Source: Methanocella_A sp035319305
GTDB taxonomy: Archaea > Halobacteriota > Methanocellia > Methanocellales > Methanocellaceae
DNA length: 19,439 nt
Assembly: GCA_035319305.1 (NCBI GenBank)
Contig: DATHCY010000023.1
Coordinates: forward strand, 1-19,439
Direction: 5' to 3'
The notes beneath the pieces are model-generated. The model made no database searches. It saw only the letters and a list, made by a program, of their open reading frames with translations, and was not told the origin of the DNA. Of the stretch, positions 1 to 7,641 are shown piece by piece. The number at the start of each line of letters is the position of its first letter. Within the stretch, counting starts at the first letter, position 1. A program made the position numbers and the translations under genes.

Positions 1-143
1 TGCTGTCGGAGATGGGCTTGGCCAACGTAGACGGACGATACCACTGCCGGCACGACATAGGCAAAGAACATCTGATACGAAAGCGCATCGAGCATATGAG
101 CGCGATACGTGGCTAGGATTTCCCCTGTCCGGGAGATTGTCAT
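1..143 (-). CDS. Partial N-terminus of unidentified protein, probably membrane-associated
   Basis: Reading leftward from an ATG at 143-141 there are 47 codons without a stop up to the window edge. The visible protein begins MTISRTGEILATYR and has a hydrophobic stretch at about residues 24-42 (FFAYVVPAVVSSVYV) that could be a membrane segment. It is divergent from the sensor kinase at 181, separated by an AT-rich 37-nt gap that would serve as a shared promoter region. I do not recognise the family; too little is visible. The alternative is that this is a chance open frame, but its codon use (GTC, GTG, GCC, ATC) resembles that of the neighbouring real genes. Confidence 0.45.
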   Translation of the reverse strand, partial: MTISRTGEILATYRAHMLDALSYQMFFAYVVPAVVSSVYVGQAHLRQ

Positions 144-180
144 ATAAATTATATATTGCATAGGATAAATTACATCTTAG
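144..180. promoter_or_regulatory. AT-rich divergent promoter with TATA box for the 181 kinase
   Basis: TTATATAT lies at 149-156, about 28 nt upstream of the ATG at 181, which is the spacing expected for a TATA box driving a leaderless transcript. No purine-rich ribosome binding site precedes 181, and a TAG in the same frame sits directly before the ATG (178-180). The same 37 nt must also serve the leftward gene that begins at 143. Confidence 0.55.
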
Positions 181-2304
181 ATGTGGGCACAACGTAGTGG
201 TGGAGTAGAAAGCCGTATCTACGATGCAATAGAGACGATGCCTGAGCCAGTACTATTTTTCGAGGACAGTTCCAAGATCAAATATGCCAACAAAGCGGGC
301 AAGGCGCTGCTAAATTTTAATGGCAGCCCGGGTTATTTCGATCAAGTATTCGGAGGCGCCGATGAACAGACACCTTCGGGTTATGCGACACCATACCAAG
401 CCAAAAGCATTTTGAAGAGGCAAAGCGACGGAGAAGAAGTCTATTTTAACGTTATTACCACCGATGGCGGCACACTGTGTATAGGTGGCAGCATCCCCTG
501 CGATAATACGGAGGTCCACCAACGTAATAATGAGCTGGCAGCCCTGTACTATATCAGCGCCGCCGCAAATAGCACGCTGGATCTGAAGCAGGTGCTATCC
601 AGGTCCATTACAAAAACCTGCGAAGTAACCGGAATAGATAACGGCTGCATCTTCTTGATTAAGCAAGGCAGGCTGGCGCTATCGGCACACTGCGGCCTCA
701 CCGATGAATGCAGCACCATGATCTGCCCACTGGAGGTCAGGGAGTGTGTGGAAGGCCAGGCCATACTAAACAGGGCGCCCGAAGTGATCTACGATCTGAG
801 CAAGTACAGGCATATGAACGCTGATATACTGCTGAGGTCCGGGATACAGTCCCTAGTATCGGTGCCCATCATTTTCCAGGATCATGTGATCGGCGTAATG
901 GATCTGGCAACTAAGAGAAAGAGGCATTTTTCAGACCAAGAGGTCAAGCTATACATGAGTATCGCGAATACGATGGGAGTGGCCATCAACAATGCCAGCT
1001 ACGCCAACCAGATCGGCGATCAGAAGCACGAATACGAGCTCCTTGTGGATGACCTCCGGCACAGCAATGAGCAGCTTCGTCTGATCTACGAAGTTCAGAG
1101 CAAGATCACTCGGACGATCGATATGGATGAAACCCTTAACCTGATCATCAAATATGTCCTGGCCTTGACAGGCCTGGAAAATTGTATCATTTTCCTCGCT
1201 GAAGGATCCCACAAGATATATCAAGTCAAGGCCACCGAACAGATCGAGAAACAGTTCGGCAGGTTGCAATTCAATATGGACGAGCTTGCCGCATCCCGAA
1301 ACGCCCTGGAGACTCACCATCCCATCATCATCGAGGACAGCAGCACATTTAACAATGTTTCACCAAAAGCGATGAGCGTACTGGGAGCCAGGACCGGCAT
1401 CATTCTTCCCATGATCGCCCGGGATAAAGCACTTGGGGTCATCTGGCTTTACAATACCCACGGTCCCAGAAAATATAGCGAAGAGGACCTCACCAAGGCG
1501 AGCTCCCTATCCGACCAGGCAGCCATCGCCATCGATAAGGCGCTGCTTTTCCAGGAGCTTTCCCGAGCAAATCAGGAGTTGGAGAACTCTTACGTGAGAC
1601 TGAAGAGCATAGACCGCATGAAAATGGAGTTTTTTACTCTGATCTCCCACGAGCTTCGCACGCCTCTAACTACCATCAAAGGATATTCCGAACTGATGAA
1701 GGACGGCGTCCTGGGTCCGGTCAACAATGAACAGCGAGATCGGCTCAGCAGGATCGATAATAGCGTGGATCAGCTGACGAGGATCGTGGAGGGCTTATCG
1801 AACCTATCCGGCGTAGCTTCCAGGGAGTATATCGCCAGGAAGATCCCAGTATCGCTCAACGAGTTAGTGGACAGCGTGGTCGACGGGATCCTTTTTCTCG
1901 CCGAAAGAAAAAATATTTCTATCGAGGTCAATCTCCCGCCGAACCTTCCGGTAGTCTACATAGATAGGGACCAGATACAGCAGGTACTGCTGAACATACT
2001 GAACAACGCGATCAAATATACCCATGAGAAGGGTAAAATTATCATATCCGCCGTTGACGAAGCAGACCATGTGGTCGTCATGGTGCACGACACAGGAATC
2101 GGCATACCCAAAGAGGATCTGGAAAACATTTTTTCGGGTTTCTACCACTCAGGCTATAAGCTGTCCTATGAGTATAAGGGCGCGGGACTCGGCCTGGCCA
2201 TATCCCGACGCATAGTAGAAGGCCACGGCGGCCGGATATGGGCTGAGAGTGAGCCCGGCAAAGGCAGCAAGTTCTACTTTACGATACCCAAGCATCAGCC
2301 GTGA
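181..2304 (+). CDS. GAF/PAS sensor histidine kinase, soluble
   Basis: A 707-residue predicted cytoplasmic sensor kinase. Residues about 12-110 resemble a PAS domain (starting IETMPEPVLFFEDSSKIKYAN). Two GAF-like domains follow at about 120-275 and 300-460, the second preceded by a coiled linker. The HisKA dimerisation domain has the classic H-box SHELRTPL with phospho-acceptor His490. The ATPase domain has an N-box (LNILNNAIKY, Asn609), G1 (DTGIGIP, Asp637) and G2 (GAGLGLAIS, from Gly667). No membrane segment is apparent. The GAF domains suggest it senses a small molecule or redox cofactor, but the ligand cannot be read from sequence. No response regulator is adjacent. The start at 181 is supported by a TATA box about 28 nt upstream and an in-frame stop just before it; Met20 (238) is the alternative. 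Its orthodox H-box differs from the H-D-I-N-N box of the other two kinases in this window. Confidence 0.9.
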   Translation: MWAQRSGGVESRIYDAIETMPEPVLFFEDSSKIKYANKAGKALLNFNGSPGYFDQVFGGADEQTPSGYATPYQAKSILKRQSDGEEVYFNVITTDGGTLCIGGSIPCDNTEVHQRNNELAALYYISAAANSTLDLKQVLSRSITKTCEVTGIDNGCIFLIKQGRLALSAHCGLTDECSTMICPLEVRECVEGQAILNRAPEVIYDLSKYRHMNADILLRSGIQSLVSVPIIFQDHVIGVMDLATKRKRHFSDQEVKLYMSIANTMGVAINNASYANQIGDQKHEYELLVDDLRHSNEQLRLIYEVQSKITRTIDMDETLNLIIKYVLALTGLENCIIFLAEGSHKIYQVKATEQIEKQFGRLQFNMDELAASRNALETHHPIIIEDSSTFNNVSPKAMSVLGARTGIILPMIARDKALGVIWLYNTHGPRKYSEEDLTKASSLSDQAAIAIDKALLFQELSRANQELENSYVRLKSIDRMKMEFFTLISHELRTPLTTIKGYSELMKDGVLGPVNNEQRDRLSRIDNSVDQLTRIVEGLSNLSGVASREYIARKIPVSLNELVDSVVDGILFLAERKNISIEVNLPPNLPVVYIDRDQIQQVLLNILNNAIKYTHEKGKIIISAVDEADHVVVMVHDTGIGIPKEDLENIFSGFYHSGYKLSYEYKGAGLGLAISRRIVEGHGGRIWAESEPGKGSKFYFTIPKHQP

Positions 2305-2330
2305 TGAAGTGCCCCGAAACTTGGCCATTA

Positions 2331-2340
2331 GCTATAAAAC
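2331..2340 (+). promoter_or_regulatory. TATA box of the HAD phosphatase gene
   Basis: GCTATAAAAC at 2331-2340 lies 27 nt (centre to A of ATG) upstream of the ATG at 2363, again the leaderless spacing. It shows that the HAD gene has its own promoter even though the kinase ends only 58 nt upstream, and it argues against starts further upstream that would overlap the kinase. Confidence 0.5.
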
Positions 2341-2362
2341 CTGCACAGCGAATCATATACTA

Positions 2363-3076
2363 ATGGAAAAGCATTGTATTGTGGATATCTCCAGGTATCG
2401 TGCAGTGTTGTTTGACATGGACGGAGTGATCACTGACACGATGCCTCTTCACCTGAAATCATGGCAAGAAGCATTCAGGCCCTACGATATCCGTGTCGAA
2501 AAGATGGACATCTATCGGCTGGAGGGAATGCCCACAAAGATGATCGCCAAGGCTGTTGCAGAGGAAAGTGGAAAGCAGCTCAGCTTCGAAACCATAGAAC
2601 AGATCGTTCAGGAAAAGAACCGGATCTTTGATGACGAAGCTGACAAGCGCTCCATGGCATTCGATGGCGTGTTTGAAACGCTGACAGCCCTGCGAGGCAA
2701 CTGGATCCGTACCGGCCTTGTGACCGGCAGCCGTTCGGAGACCGTGAAAAATCTGCTGCGGCGATCCCATCTGGAGGGGCTTTTTGATGTAGTCGTCACG
2801 GGCGACGATACCGGAAAGGGAAAACCTGACCCGGAACCGTTTCTTCTGGCAATGAATATACTGGACATGGTCAAGCTCAACTGCGTAGTGGTGGAGAACG
2901 CCCCGCTCGGCATCAGGGCGGCGAGGTCGGCAGGCGTCGACTATATTATAGCCATTACAACATCCCTGGACGAATCATACCTACGGGAGGCGGATGATAT
3001 CATGTCCTCAGTACCCGAACTGGCGCAGTGCCTTGCCAGACGATTTGCAGCCGCTCCCGGCCGTACCGATAGATAG
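2363..3076 (+). CDS. HAD-superfamily hydrolase, beta-phosphoglucomutase-like
   Basis: A 237-residue HAD phosphatase/phosphomutase. Motif I is LFDMDGVITDT, with nucleophile Asp18 and acid/base Asp20. An all-alpha cap of about 65 residues follows (subfamily I). Motif II is VTGSR (Thr121), motif III is the Lys of GKGKPDPEPF (Lys154), and motif IV is VVVENAPLGI (Glu178-Asn179, where many relatives have Glu-Asp or Glu-Ser). This is the beta-phosphoglucomutase/phosphoglycolate phosphatase-like branch; substrate cannot be assigned. The frame stays open upstream to 2249, but the ATG at 2363 is preferred: a TATA box sits 27 nt upstream and the protein then begins just before motif I, as is usual. The neighbour downstream is convergent. 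Confidence 0.88.
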   Translation: MEKHCIVDISRYRAVLFDMDGVITDTMPLHLKSWQEAFRPYDIRVEKMDIYRLEGMPTKMIAKAVAEESGKQLSFETIEQIVQEKNRIFDDEADKRSMAFDGVFETLTALRGNWIRTGLVTGSRSETVKNLLRRSHLEGLFDVVVTGDDTGKGKPDPEPFLLAMNILDMVKLNCVVVENAPLGIRAARSAGVDYIIAITTSLDESYLREADDIMSSVPELAQCLARRFAAAPGRTDR

Positions 3077-3158
3077 CCAAGAAAATAATAGGATGGATCC
3101 CCATATGTTCCGGGGCGGAGGAATCCTATGCTTTTTATAGCCATTACAACCTCCCTGG
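2946..3158 (+). repeat. 24-bp direct repeat: HAD gene 3' end and downstream intergenic copy
   Basis: The 24 bases at 2946-2969, inside the HAD gene (codons for IIAITTSL), recur at 3135-3158 in the intergenic space with a single mismatch (A to C at position 17). Core: TTATAGCCATTACAAC. The copies are 189 bp apart in the same orientation. The second copy lies outside any gene I can support; it may be the scar of a partial duplication of the gene end. Confidence 0.6.
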
Positions 3159-3186
3159 CTCATCCCGCAGCCCCCATCCCATTAGC

Positions 3187-3192
3187 ATAAAA
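3187..3192 (-). terminator. T-rich terminator after the TPR gene
   Basis: Reading leftward from the TPR gene stop at 3200, the strand runs TTATTTTTTATG, with an uninterrupted T6 (AAAAAA at 3187-3192 on the plus strand). Archaeal RNA polymerase terminates at such T tracts without needing a hairpin. A second T run on the plus strand at 3132-3136 could end the convergent HAD transcript. Confidence 0.4.
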
Positions 3193-3199
3193 AATAACC

Positions 3200-4804
3200 T
3201 CAAAGATCCTTGAGCTCTGGGAATTTCGAGGTGTACTTCTCATGGAATCTCAGTGCCTCAGCGCAATGATTTTTCTGGAGCAGCAGATCGTATGTGTGCC
3301 AGAACGCGAATTTTATACCCTGCCAGTAGCCGGTACGTTCCGCGTAGGCCATACACGCGTTGAGCATCTGAAGCGCCCGTTCCTGATCGCCGGACGTAGC
3401 GTATGATATGCCAAGATTACCCAGCTGGTTGACGATAGCCTGGCTTTTATTGCTGCTCAGCGCAATCTTCAGCGCCCTCCTGTAATGCTCGATCGACCTT
3501 TCGCCATCGCCGCGGGTCTGCCAGATCGCTCCCATATAGCTATTTGCCACCAGCCTGCATCGGTTCACGTGCTTGCCTTTGAGGCTTTCTGACAGTTGCT
3601 GCATTGCCAGGAACTCCTTCTCCGCCCTGCTCACATCTCCGATCAGCATCGCGCAGGACCCGATATTATTATGCAGGGTCACCTGATCGAGCTCGTCGGT
3701 CATCTGATGCTTTGCAGCCTCAAAACATCGTATCGCGTTGGCGTACTTCTTTTCTTCGAACAGCACTACCCCCTCGTAAAACATGATGAGTCCGCCGGCC
3801 CTTCCTCCACCGACCTTTGCCGACGCCTCCTGCAGCGCAGCCAGCGCCAGATCGAAATCTCCCTGCCTGATCGCTATACATCCTCTAAGGATCAGGATAT
3901 AGGCTGTCTTTTCGCCTTCTAGTGTCGCCTGCAACGCTCCTTCTACAAACATGCTGGCTAGGTCCAGCTTATCTGCCAGCGTATAGTTCAGGGCAAGTAT
4001 GGCGTTATAATGGTACTTCAACGCATCGCTGGCATCTGATGGGCATGACGATACTAGGAATGATACGATCTTTTCCGATGGACTGATATTAAATAGCAGT
4101 ATGCCGATGGTAACGACCATATCCCGCAGCTCAGGGCCGTCAGCTATGGCTGATGATTGGATGGCTCTGGCCGTGCTAAAGAGCCTGATGATCTCATGCT
4201 CCTTCCTCTCCCGGCCTAGGTAGCGGAGATACCCAGGAGCGCTGGCCATCTTATCGACGAGTTCGATCAGGTAATCCGCATCTGTGGGCGTCAGCGCTCC
4301 AAGATCTCTGAAATGATGGACAAGCCCGGTCATATAGCCGGAAAGCTCGTCTGGAGTGCTCAGGCTGGAAATCCCATCAAGGTTCAGGATACCGAACTCT
4401 CTGCAGGGCATCTCCATAAGTTTCGGCGCAGATACACGCTTGATCTGCTGATCGAGCACCTGCAGAAAATTTGCGAATCCCCCCATAAACCTGTCGAAGT
4501 CGATCTGGCGTCTGGCGGTTCGCTCGCGGAACCTCCGGAAGACCTCCTCTGAAAACGACCTCCTCTCCTTGAAGAGGACAGCCAGTTGAGACGGGTCAAA
4601 GCTTTCCAGAACCGAGGTCAGCAACCCAACCTCCTTTTCATCTATCAGGCTCCCGAAGCCCTCCATAATGGACCGATGTAATATGGAGGAAATAACATCG
4701 TCGGTGAGCCCGGCGATTTTTCCATTTTTCTCACCATCTGCGCTCAATAAAACCTCTAACAGGCGTCTGGATGGCATCATATACCCCATCAAAAAATATG
4801 CCAT
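3200..4804 (-). CDS. TPR-repeat protein downstream of aroC
   Basis: A 534-residue predicted soluble protein. The first ~250 residues are mostly helical with no recognisable catalytic motif. From about 270 to 520 there are tandem tetratricopeptide-like units with the usual small/aromatic spacing, for example GGLIMFYEGVVLFEEKKYAN.AIRCFEAA, NSYMGAIWQTRGDGERSIEHYRRAL and NLGISYATSGDQERALQMLN. TPR arrays bind protein partners. The gene starts 27 nt after the aroC stop on the same strand and may be cotranscribed with aroA-aroC, though a link to aromatic amino acid synthesis is not shown. The start is uncertain: ATGs at 4804, 4786, 4780 and 4777 are all in frame. A weak GATGGGG lies just before 4780. 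No helix-turn-helix or membrane segment was recognised. Confidence 0.8.
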   Translation of the reverse strand: MAYFLMGYMMPSRRLLEVLLSADGEKNGKIAGLTDDVISSILHRSIMEGFGSLIDEKEVGLLTSVLESFDPSQLAVLFKERRSFSEEVFRRFRERTARRQIDFDRFMGGFANFLQVLDQQIKRVSAPKLMEMPCREFGILNLDGISSLSTPDELSGYMTGLVHHFRDLGALTPTDADYLIELVDKMASAPGYLRYLGRERKEHEIIRLFSTARAIQSSAIADGPELRDMVVTIGILLFNISPSEKIVSFLVSSCPSDASDALKYHYNAILALNYTLADKLDLASMFVEGALQATLEGEKTAYILILRGCIAIRQGDFDLALAALQEASAKVGGGRAGGLIMFYEGVVLFEEKKYANAIRCFEAAKHQMTDELDQVTLHNNIGSCAMLIGDVSRAEKEFLAMQQLSESLKGKHVNRCRLVANSYMGAIWQTRGDGERSIEHYRRALKIALSSNKSQAIVNQLGNLGISYATSGDQERALQMLNACMAYAERTGYWQGIKFAFWHTYDLLLQKNHCAEALRFHEKYTSKFPELKDL

Positions 4805-4831
4805 CCGGATTCTTGAAATTAGAGACTTTTT

Positions 4832-5941
4832 TTAGCGATTCCGACAAGCGTCTATCCTGACCGGATTGACCACGCCACCCGTAATCATATGGTCAGCGAT
4901 CACGATCGCGACCATTGCTTCGGCCACCGGAACAGCCCTGGGCACGATCGAAGGGTCATGTCGGCCTTTGATCTCGATCGTAGAGTTCTCTCCGGTTCTC
5001 ATGTTGACCGTGTGCTGCTTGACAGATATCGAGGGCGTCGGCTTCACTGCCAGCCTGCATACGATTGGCATGCCAGTGCTAATGCCACCAAGGATTCCGC
5101 CGCAGCGGTTCGTCTTGGCCATGATCCGGTCGCCTTCGGCATAAAACTGGTCGTTTGATTCGCTGCCCTTCATTCTTGTCAGAGCGAAGCCTGCGCCGAT
5201 CTCAACACCTTTGACCCCCCCGATGCCCATGAGCGCTCCTGCTAGATCCGCGTCCAGCTTGCTGAAGACCGGCGCCCCTATTCCTGGGGGGACTCTCATG
5301 GCCATGACTTCGATGATCCCTCCGATGCTTTCGCCCTCGCGTCTGGCCTCCTCCACAGCCGCCATCATGGCCTCCGCTGCAGACGGATCAGCGCACCTAA
5401 CCGGGTTTTTATCCGTGTTGGCGATGATATCATCCAGCGTAACTGGCTTCGCATCGACTTTGCCGATAGCGACCGTATGGCCGTAAACGCGAACATCCCA
5501 TAGCGAGAGCAGCTTTTTGGCGATGGCGCCCGCGGCCACCCGGGACAGAGTCTCTCGGCCGGACGACCGTCCTCCGCCGCGGTAATCCCGGCGACCATAC
5601 TTTGCCATATACCCGTAATCCGCATGGCCGGGACGGGCCAGGTCCTTGATATCCTCATATGCCGACGTGTCGGCATTCGTATTGCGCACCAGCATTGCGA
5701 TCGGTGCCCCTGTGGACATCCCCTCGAAAACGCCCGACAGGATCTCGACCTGATCCGCTTCTTTCCTCTTGGTCGTCGCTTCGCTCTGCCCCGGCCGGCG
5801 CCTGTTCAGCTCAGCCTGTACGTCCTCTACGGTTAGAGGCAGCCCTGCCGGACAGCCATCGACCACCGCGCCTAAGCCCGATCCGTGGCTCTCCCCGAAG
5901 GTCGTAACACGGAACGCCTTCCCGAAGGAGCTGCCGCTCAT
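4832..5941 (-). CDS. aroC: Chorismate synthase
   Basis: A 369-residue enzyme of usual family length. It converts 5-enolpyruvylshikimate 3-phosphate to chorismate, needing reduced FMN, the last common step to aromatic amino acids. The N-terminal signature GESHG is at residues 16-20 in TTFGESHGSGLGAV. Further conserved blocks are RRPGQS, GRDYRGGGRSSGRET, the GGVKGVEIGAGF block, GGILGGISTGMPI and the C-terminal RHDPSIVPRAVPVAEAM. The start ATG at 5941 overlaps the aroA stop in an ATGA junction, so the two are translationally coupled. No frameshift or missing key residue was seen. Confidence 0.97.
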   Translation of the reverse strand: MSGSSFGKAFRVTTFGESHGSGLGAVVDGCPAGLPLTVEDVQAELNRRRPGQSEATTKRKEADQVEILSGVFEGMSTGAPIAMLVRNTNADTSAYEDIKDLARPGHADYGYMAKYGRRDYRGGGRSSGRETLSRVAAGAIAKKLLSLWDVRVYGHTVAIGKVDAKPVTLDDIIANTDKNPVRCADPSAAEAMMAAVEEARREGESIGGIIEVMAMRVPPGIGAPVFSKLDADLAGALMGIGGVKGVEIGAGFALTRMKGSESNDQFYAEGDRIMAKTNRCGGILGGISTGMPIVCRLAVKPTPSISVKQHTVNMRTGENSTIEIKGRHDPSIVPRAVPVAEAMVAIVIADHMITGGVVNPVRIDACRNR

Positions 5942-7209
5942 ACTTCTTCCACCGTGGCGCCCAGCTTCTTCATATCGGCGAAGAACGCTGGGTATGAGAT
6001 GCCCACAGACTCTGCATTAGTGATTGTGGTCGTGCCTTCCGCCATCAGGCCGGCGATAGCCAGGGCCATCACGATCCTGTGATCGTCGTAACCCTCTACA
6101 GCAGCACCCTTAAGCGTTCCGCCGTTTATCGTCAGGCCATCCTGTCGCTCCTCCACGTCCACGCCCATCTTCGTCAACTCGGCGGCCATCGCCCGAAGCC
6201 GATCGGTTTCCTTATAACGGACATGCTCGGCATTGTTGATATTAGTGGTTCCTCGGGCGCAGGCAGCCATCACTGATAGAGTGGGCACCAGATCCGGGGT
6301 GGCACCAGCATCCACGTCTATCCCGTGGAGATCGCCGCCTCCCACCGTGACATTGCCCTCTTCTCGATCCCAGAAGACTCTGGCGCCCATGTCATGCAGG
6401 TAGTCTAGGATCGCAGCGTCCCCTTGCTTCGACTCGAACAGATTGCCTACAGTGACCTTTGATCCGGTGATGGCTGCAGCGGCCAGCGGGTAAGAGGCCG
6501 AGGAGAAATCCCCAGGCACCCGGTACTCGCCAAGGTTGTAGTCTTGGCAGCAGGGGATAGAGAACTGCTGAACTCCGGCCTCGATTTTACAGCCGGCCTT
6601 CTCCAGCATTTCGATTGTGACATCCACGTATGGTCGGGACTTCAACGATCCTTCGACGGTAATGGTCGTGTCATTTTTCGCAAACGGGCATGAGATCAAC
6701 AGCGAGGATATGAACTGGGAGCTGACGCCCCCATTGATCGAAATGTGGCCGCCCTTCATCACACCATGGATAACCAGCGGCGCGGTGCCCGTGCCTCTGG
6801 TGGAATAACATACCGCCCCTAAATCGTTCAACGCCTTGATTAGCGGGCCGTTAGGCCGCCTGCGCAACGAGCTGTCTCCGGTGAATATGGTCACGCCATC
6901 AACTAGAGCGGCGATAGACGAACATAAGCGTAGTGTGGTGCCGCTATTCTTCGCGTCGACCACGTTATCAGGCACCTGTGGCTTGCCGATCACCCCGGCT
7001 ATCTCTACCATGTCGCCTTCCACCCTCACGTCCGCACCGAATGCCCGGCACGCGTCAACGGTAGCCAGCGTGTCAGCAGAGAGCAATGGCCTGGCGATCT
7101 TTGCATAGTGGCCCATGCTACCGATAGCGATCGCCCTATGTGTATAGCTCTTGGACGGCGGCGCATCCACAGTTCCCCAGACTTCAGACTTCGAAATCCT
7201 CGCGATCAT
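5938..7209 (-). CDS. aroA: 3-phosphoshikimate 1-carboxyvinyltransferase (EPSP synthase)
   Basis: A 423-residue enzyme that transfers enolpyruvyl from PEP to shikimate 3-phosphate. The substrate-binding PPSKSYTHRA block is at residues 17-26 (Lys20, Ser21, Arg25). The PEP loop KNSGTTLRL is at 87-95 (Asn-Ser-Gly where many bacteria have Asn-Ala-Gly). SSLRRRPNGPL is at 113-123. GGVSSQFISSLL is at 160-171, catalytic Asp306 in TPDLVPTL, RYKETDRLRAM at 331-341 and DDHRIVMALA at 375-384. All expected catalytic positions are present. It is the first gene of an aroA-aroC(-TPR) unit. The ATG at 7209 lies about 26 nt from a TATA box (7231-7240) with no ribosome binding site, so the mRNA is probably leaderless. 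Confidence 0.97.
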   Translation of the reverse strand: MIARISKSEVWGTVDAPPSKSYTHRAIAIGSMGHYAKIARPLLSADTLATVDACRAFGADVRVEGDMVEIAGVIGKPQVPDNVVDAKNSGTTLRLCSSIAALVDGVTIFTGDSSLRRRPNGPLIKALNDLGAVCYSTRGTGTAPLVIHGVMKGGHISINGGVSSQFISSLLISCPFAKNDTTITVEGSLKSRPYVDVTIEMLEKAGCKIEAGVQQFSIPCCQDYNLGEYRVPGDFSSASYPLAAAAITGSKVTVGNLFESKQGDAAILDYLHDMGARVFWDREEGNVTVGGGDLHGIDVDAGATPDLVPTLSVMAACARGTTNINNAEHVRYKETDRLRAMAAELTKMGVDVEERQDGLTINGGTLKGAAVEGYDDHRIVMALAIAGLMAEGTTTITNAESVGISYPAFFADMKKLGATVEEV

Positions 7210-7329
7210 CGTGCGCTAATATGGCCCCAGGATATATAAAAGAAATGCGAAGTACATGCCGGATAAAGCTTAATAGCTGAAAAAGCTTACATAACCGTAA
7301 AATTCGAGAATCAGTATATTAGCAGTGAT
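7210..7329. promoter_or_regulatory. Divergent aroA / winged-helix promoter region with AAAGCTTA repeats
   Basis: For leftward aroA the TATA box reads TTTATATATC on the minus strand (7231-7240), centred about 26 nt before the ATG. For the rightward gene, TA-rich boxes lie at 7295-7303 (CGTAAAATT) and 7313-7320 (AGTATATT). Between them AAAGCTTA occurs at 7265-7272 and again at 7283-7290. The copies are direct repeats 18 bp apart, each containing the palindrome AAGCTT. They sit upstream of both TATA boxes and are candidate binding sites for the divergently encoded regulator; this role is inference. Confidence 0.5.
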
Positions 7330-7641
7330 GTGGTGTATATGCTCATCAGCAAACTTGAGGTTGAGATGGATATGCTGGAACGCCACCTGCTCATTTTAAA
7401 ACACGTGATCGAGCAGGAGCCGATCGGCATCATGAAGCTCTCCGAAGTGACTCGTCTCCCCCGGCACAAGGTTCGGTACTCGCTCAGGGTCCTGGAGCAC
7501 GAAGGCCTGATCGGCCCATCGACGCACGGCGCGGTCACCACGGAAAAGACGAGACGGTTCGTCGGGTCACTGGGTGTGCGCATAGCTGGTCTCGGCCGTA
7601 AGTTCGATGAAGTCAGAAAGCTCGGTAGTGAGCTGAAATGA
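7330..7641 (+). CDS. Small winged-helix transcriptional regulator
   Basis: A 103-residue protein with a single winged helix-turn-helix. The N-terminal helix is LERHLLILKHVIEQEP, followed by a helix-turn-helix MKLSEVTRLPRHKVRYSLRV, an LEHEGLIGPS wing entry and TEKT at the wing. The C-terminus is a short helical tail. It has no ligand domain. It overlaps the flavoprotein gene by ATGA (7638-7641), so it is cotranscribed with it and probably controls this pair and perhaps divergent aroA. The start drawn is GTG at 7330; ATG at 7339 is an equally plausible start, possibly leaderless. The DNA target is not shown, but the AAAGCTTA pair upstream is a candidate. Confidence 0.78.
   Translation: MVYMLISKLEVEMDMLERHLLILKHVIEQEPIGIMKLSEVTRLPRHKVRYSLRVLEHEGLIGPSTHGAVTTEKTRRFVGSLGVRIAGLGRKFDEVRKLGSELK

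Noticed and set aside
2249..2362. Upstream extension of the HAD gene
   Set aside because: It overlaps the kinase 3' end; the TATA box at 2331-2340 and family length favour ATG 2363.
5624..7108. Several long plus-strand frames opposite aroC and aroA
   Set aside because: They are shadows of the highly conserved aro genes with no start signals.
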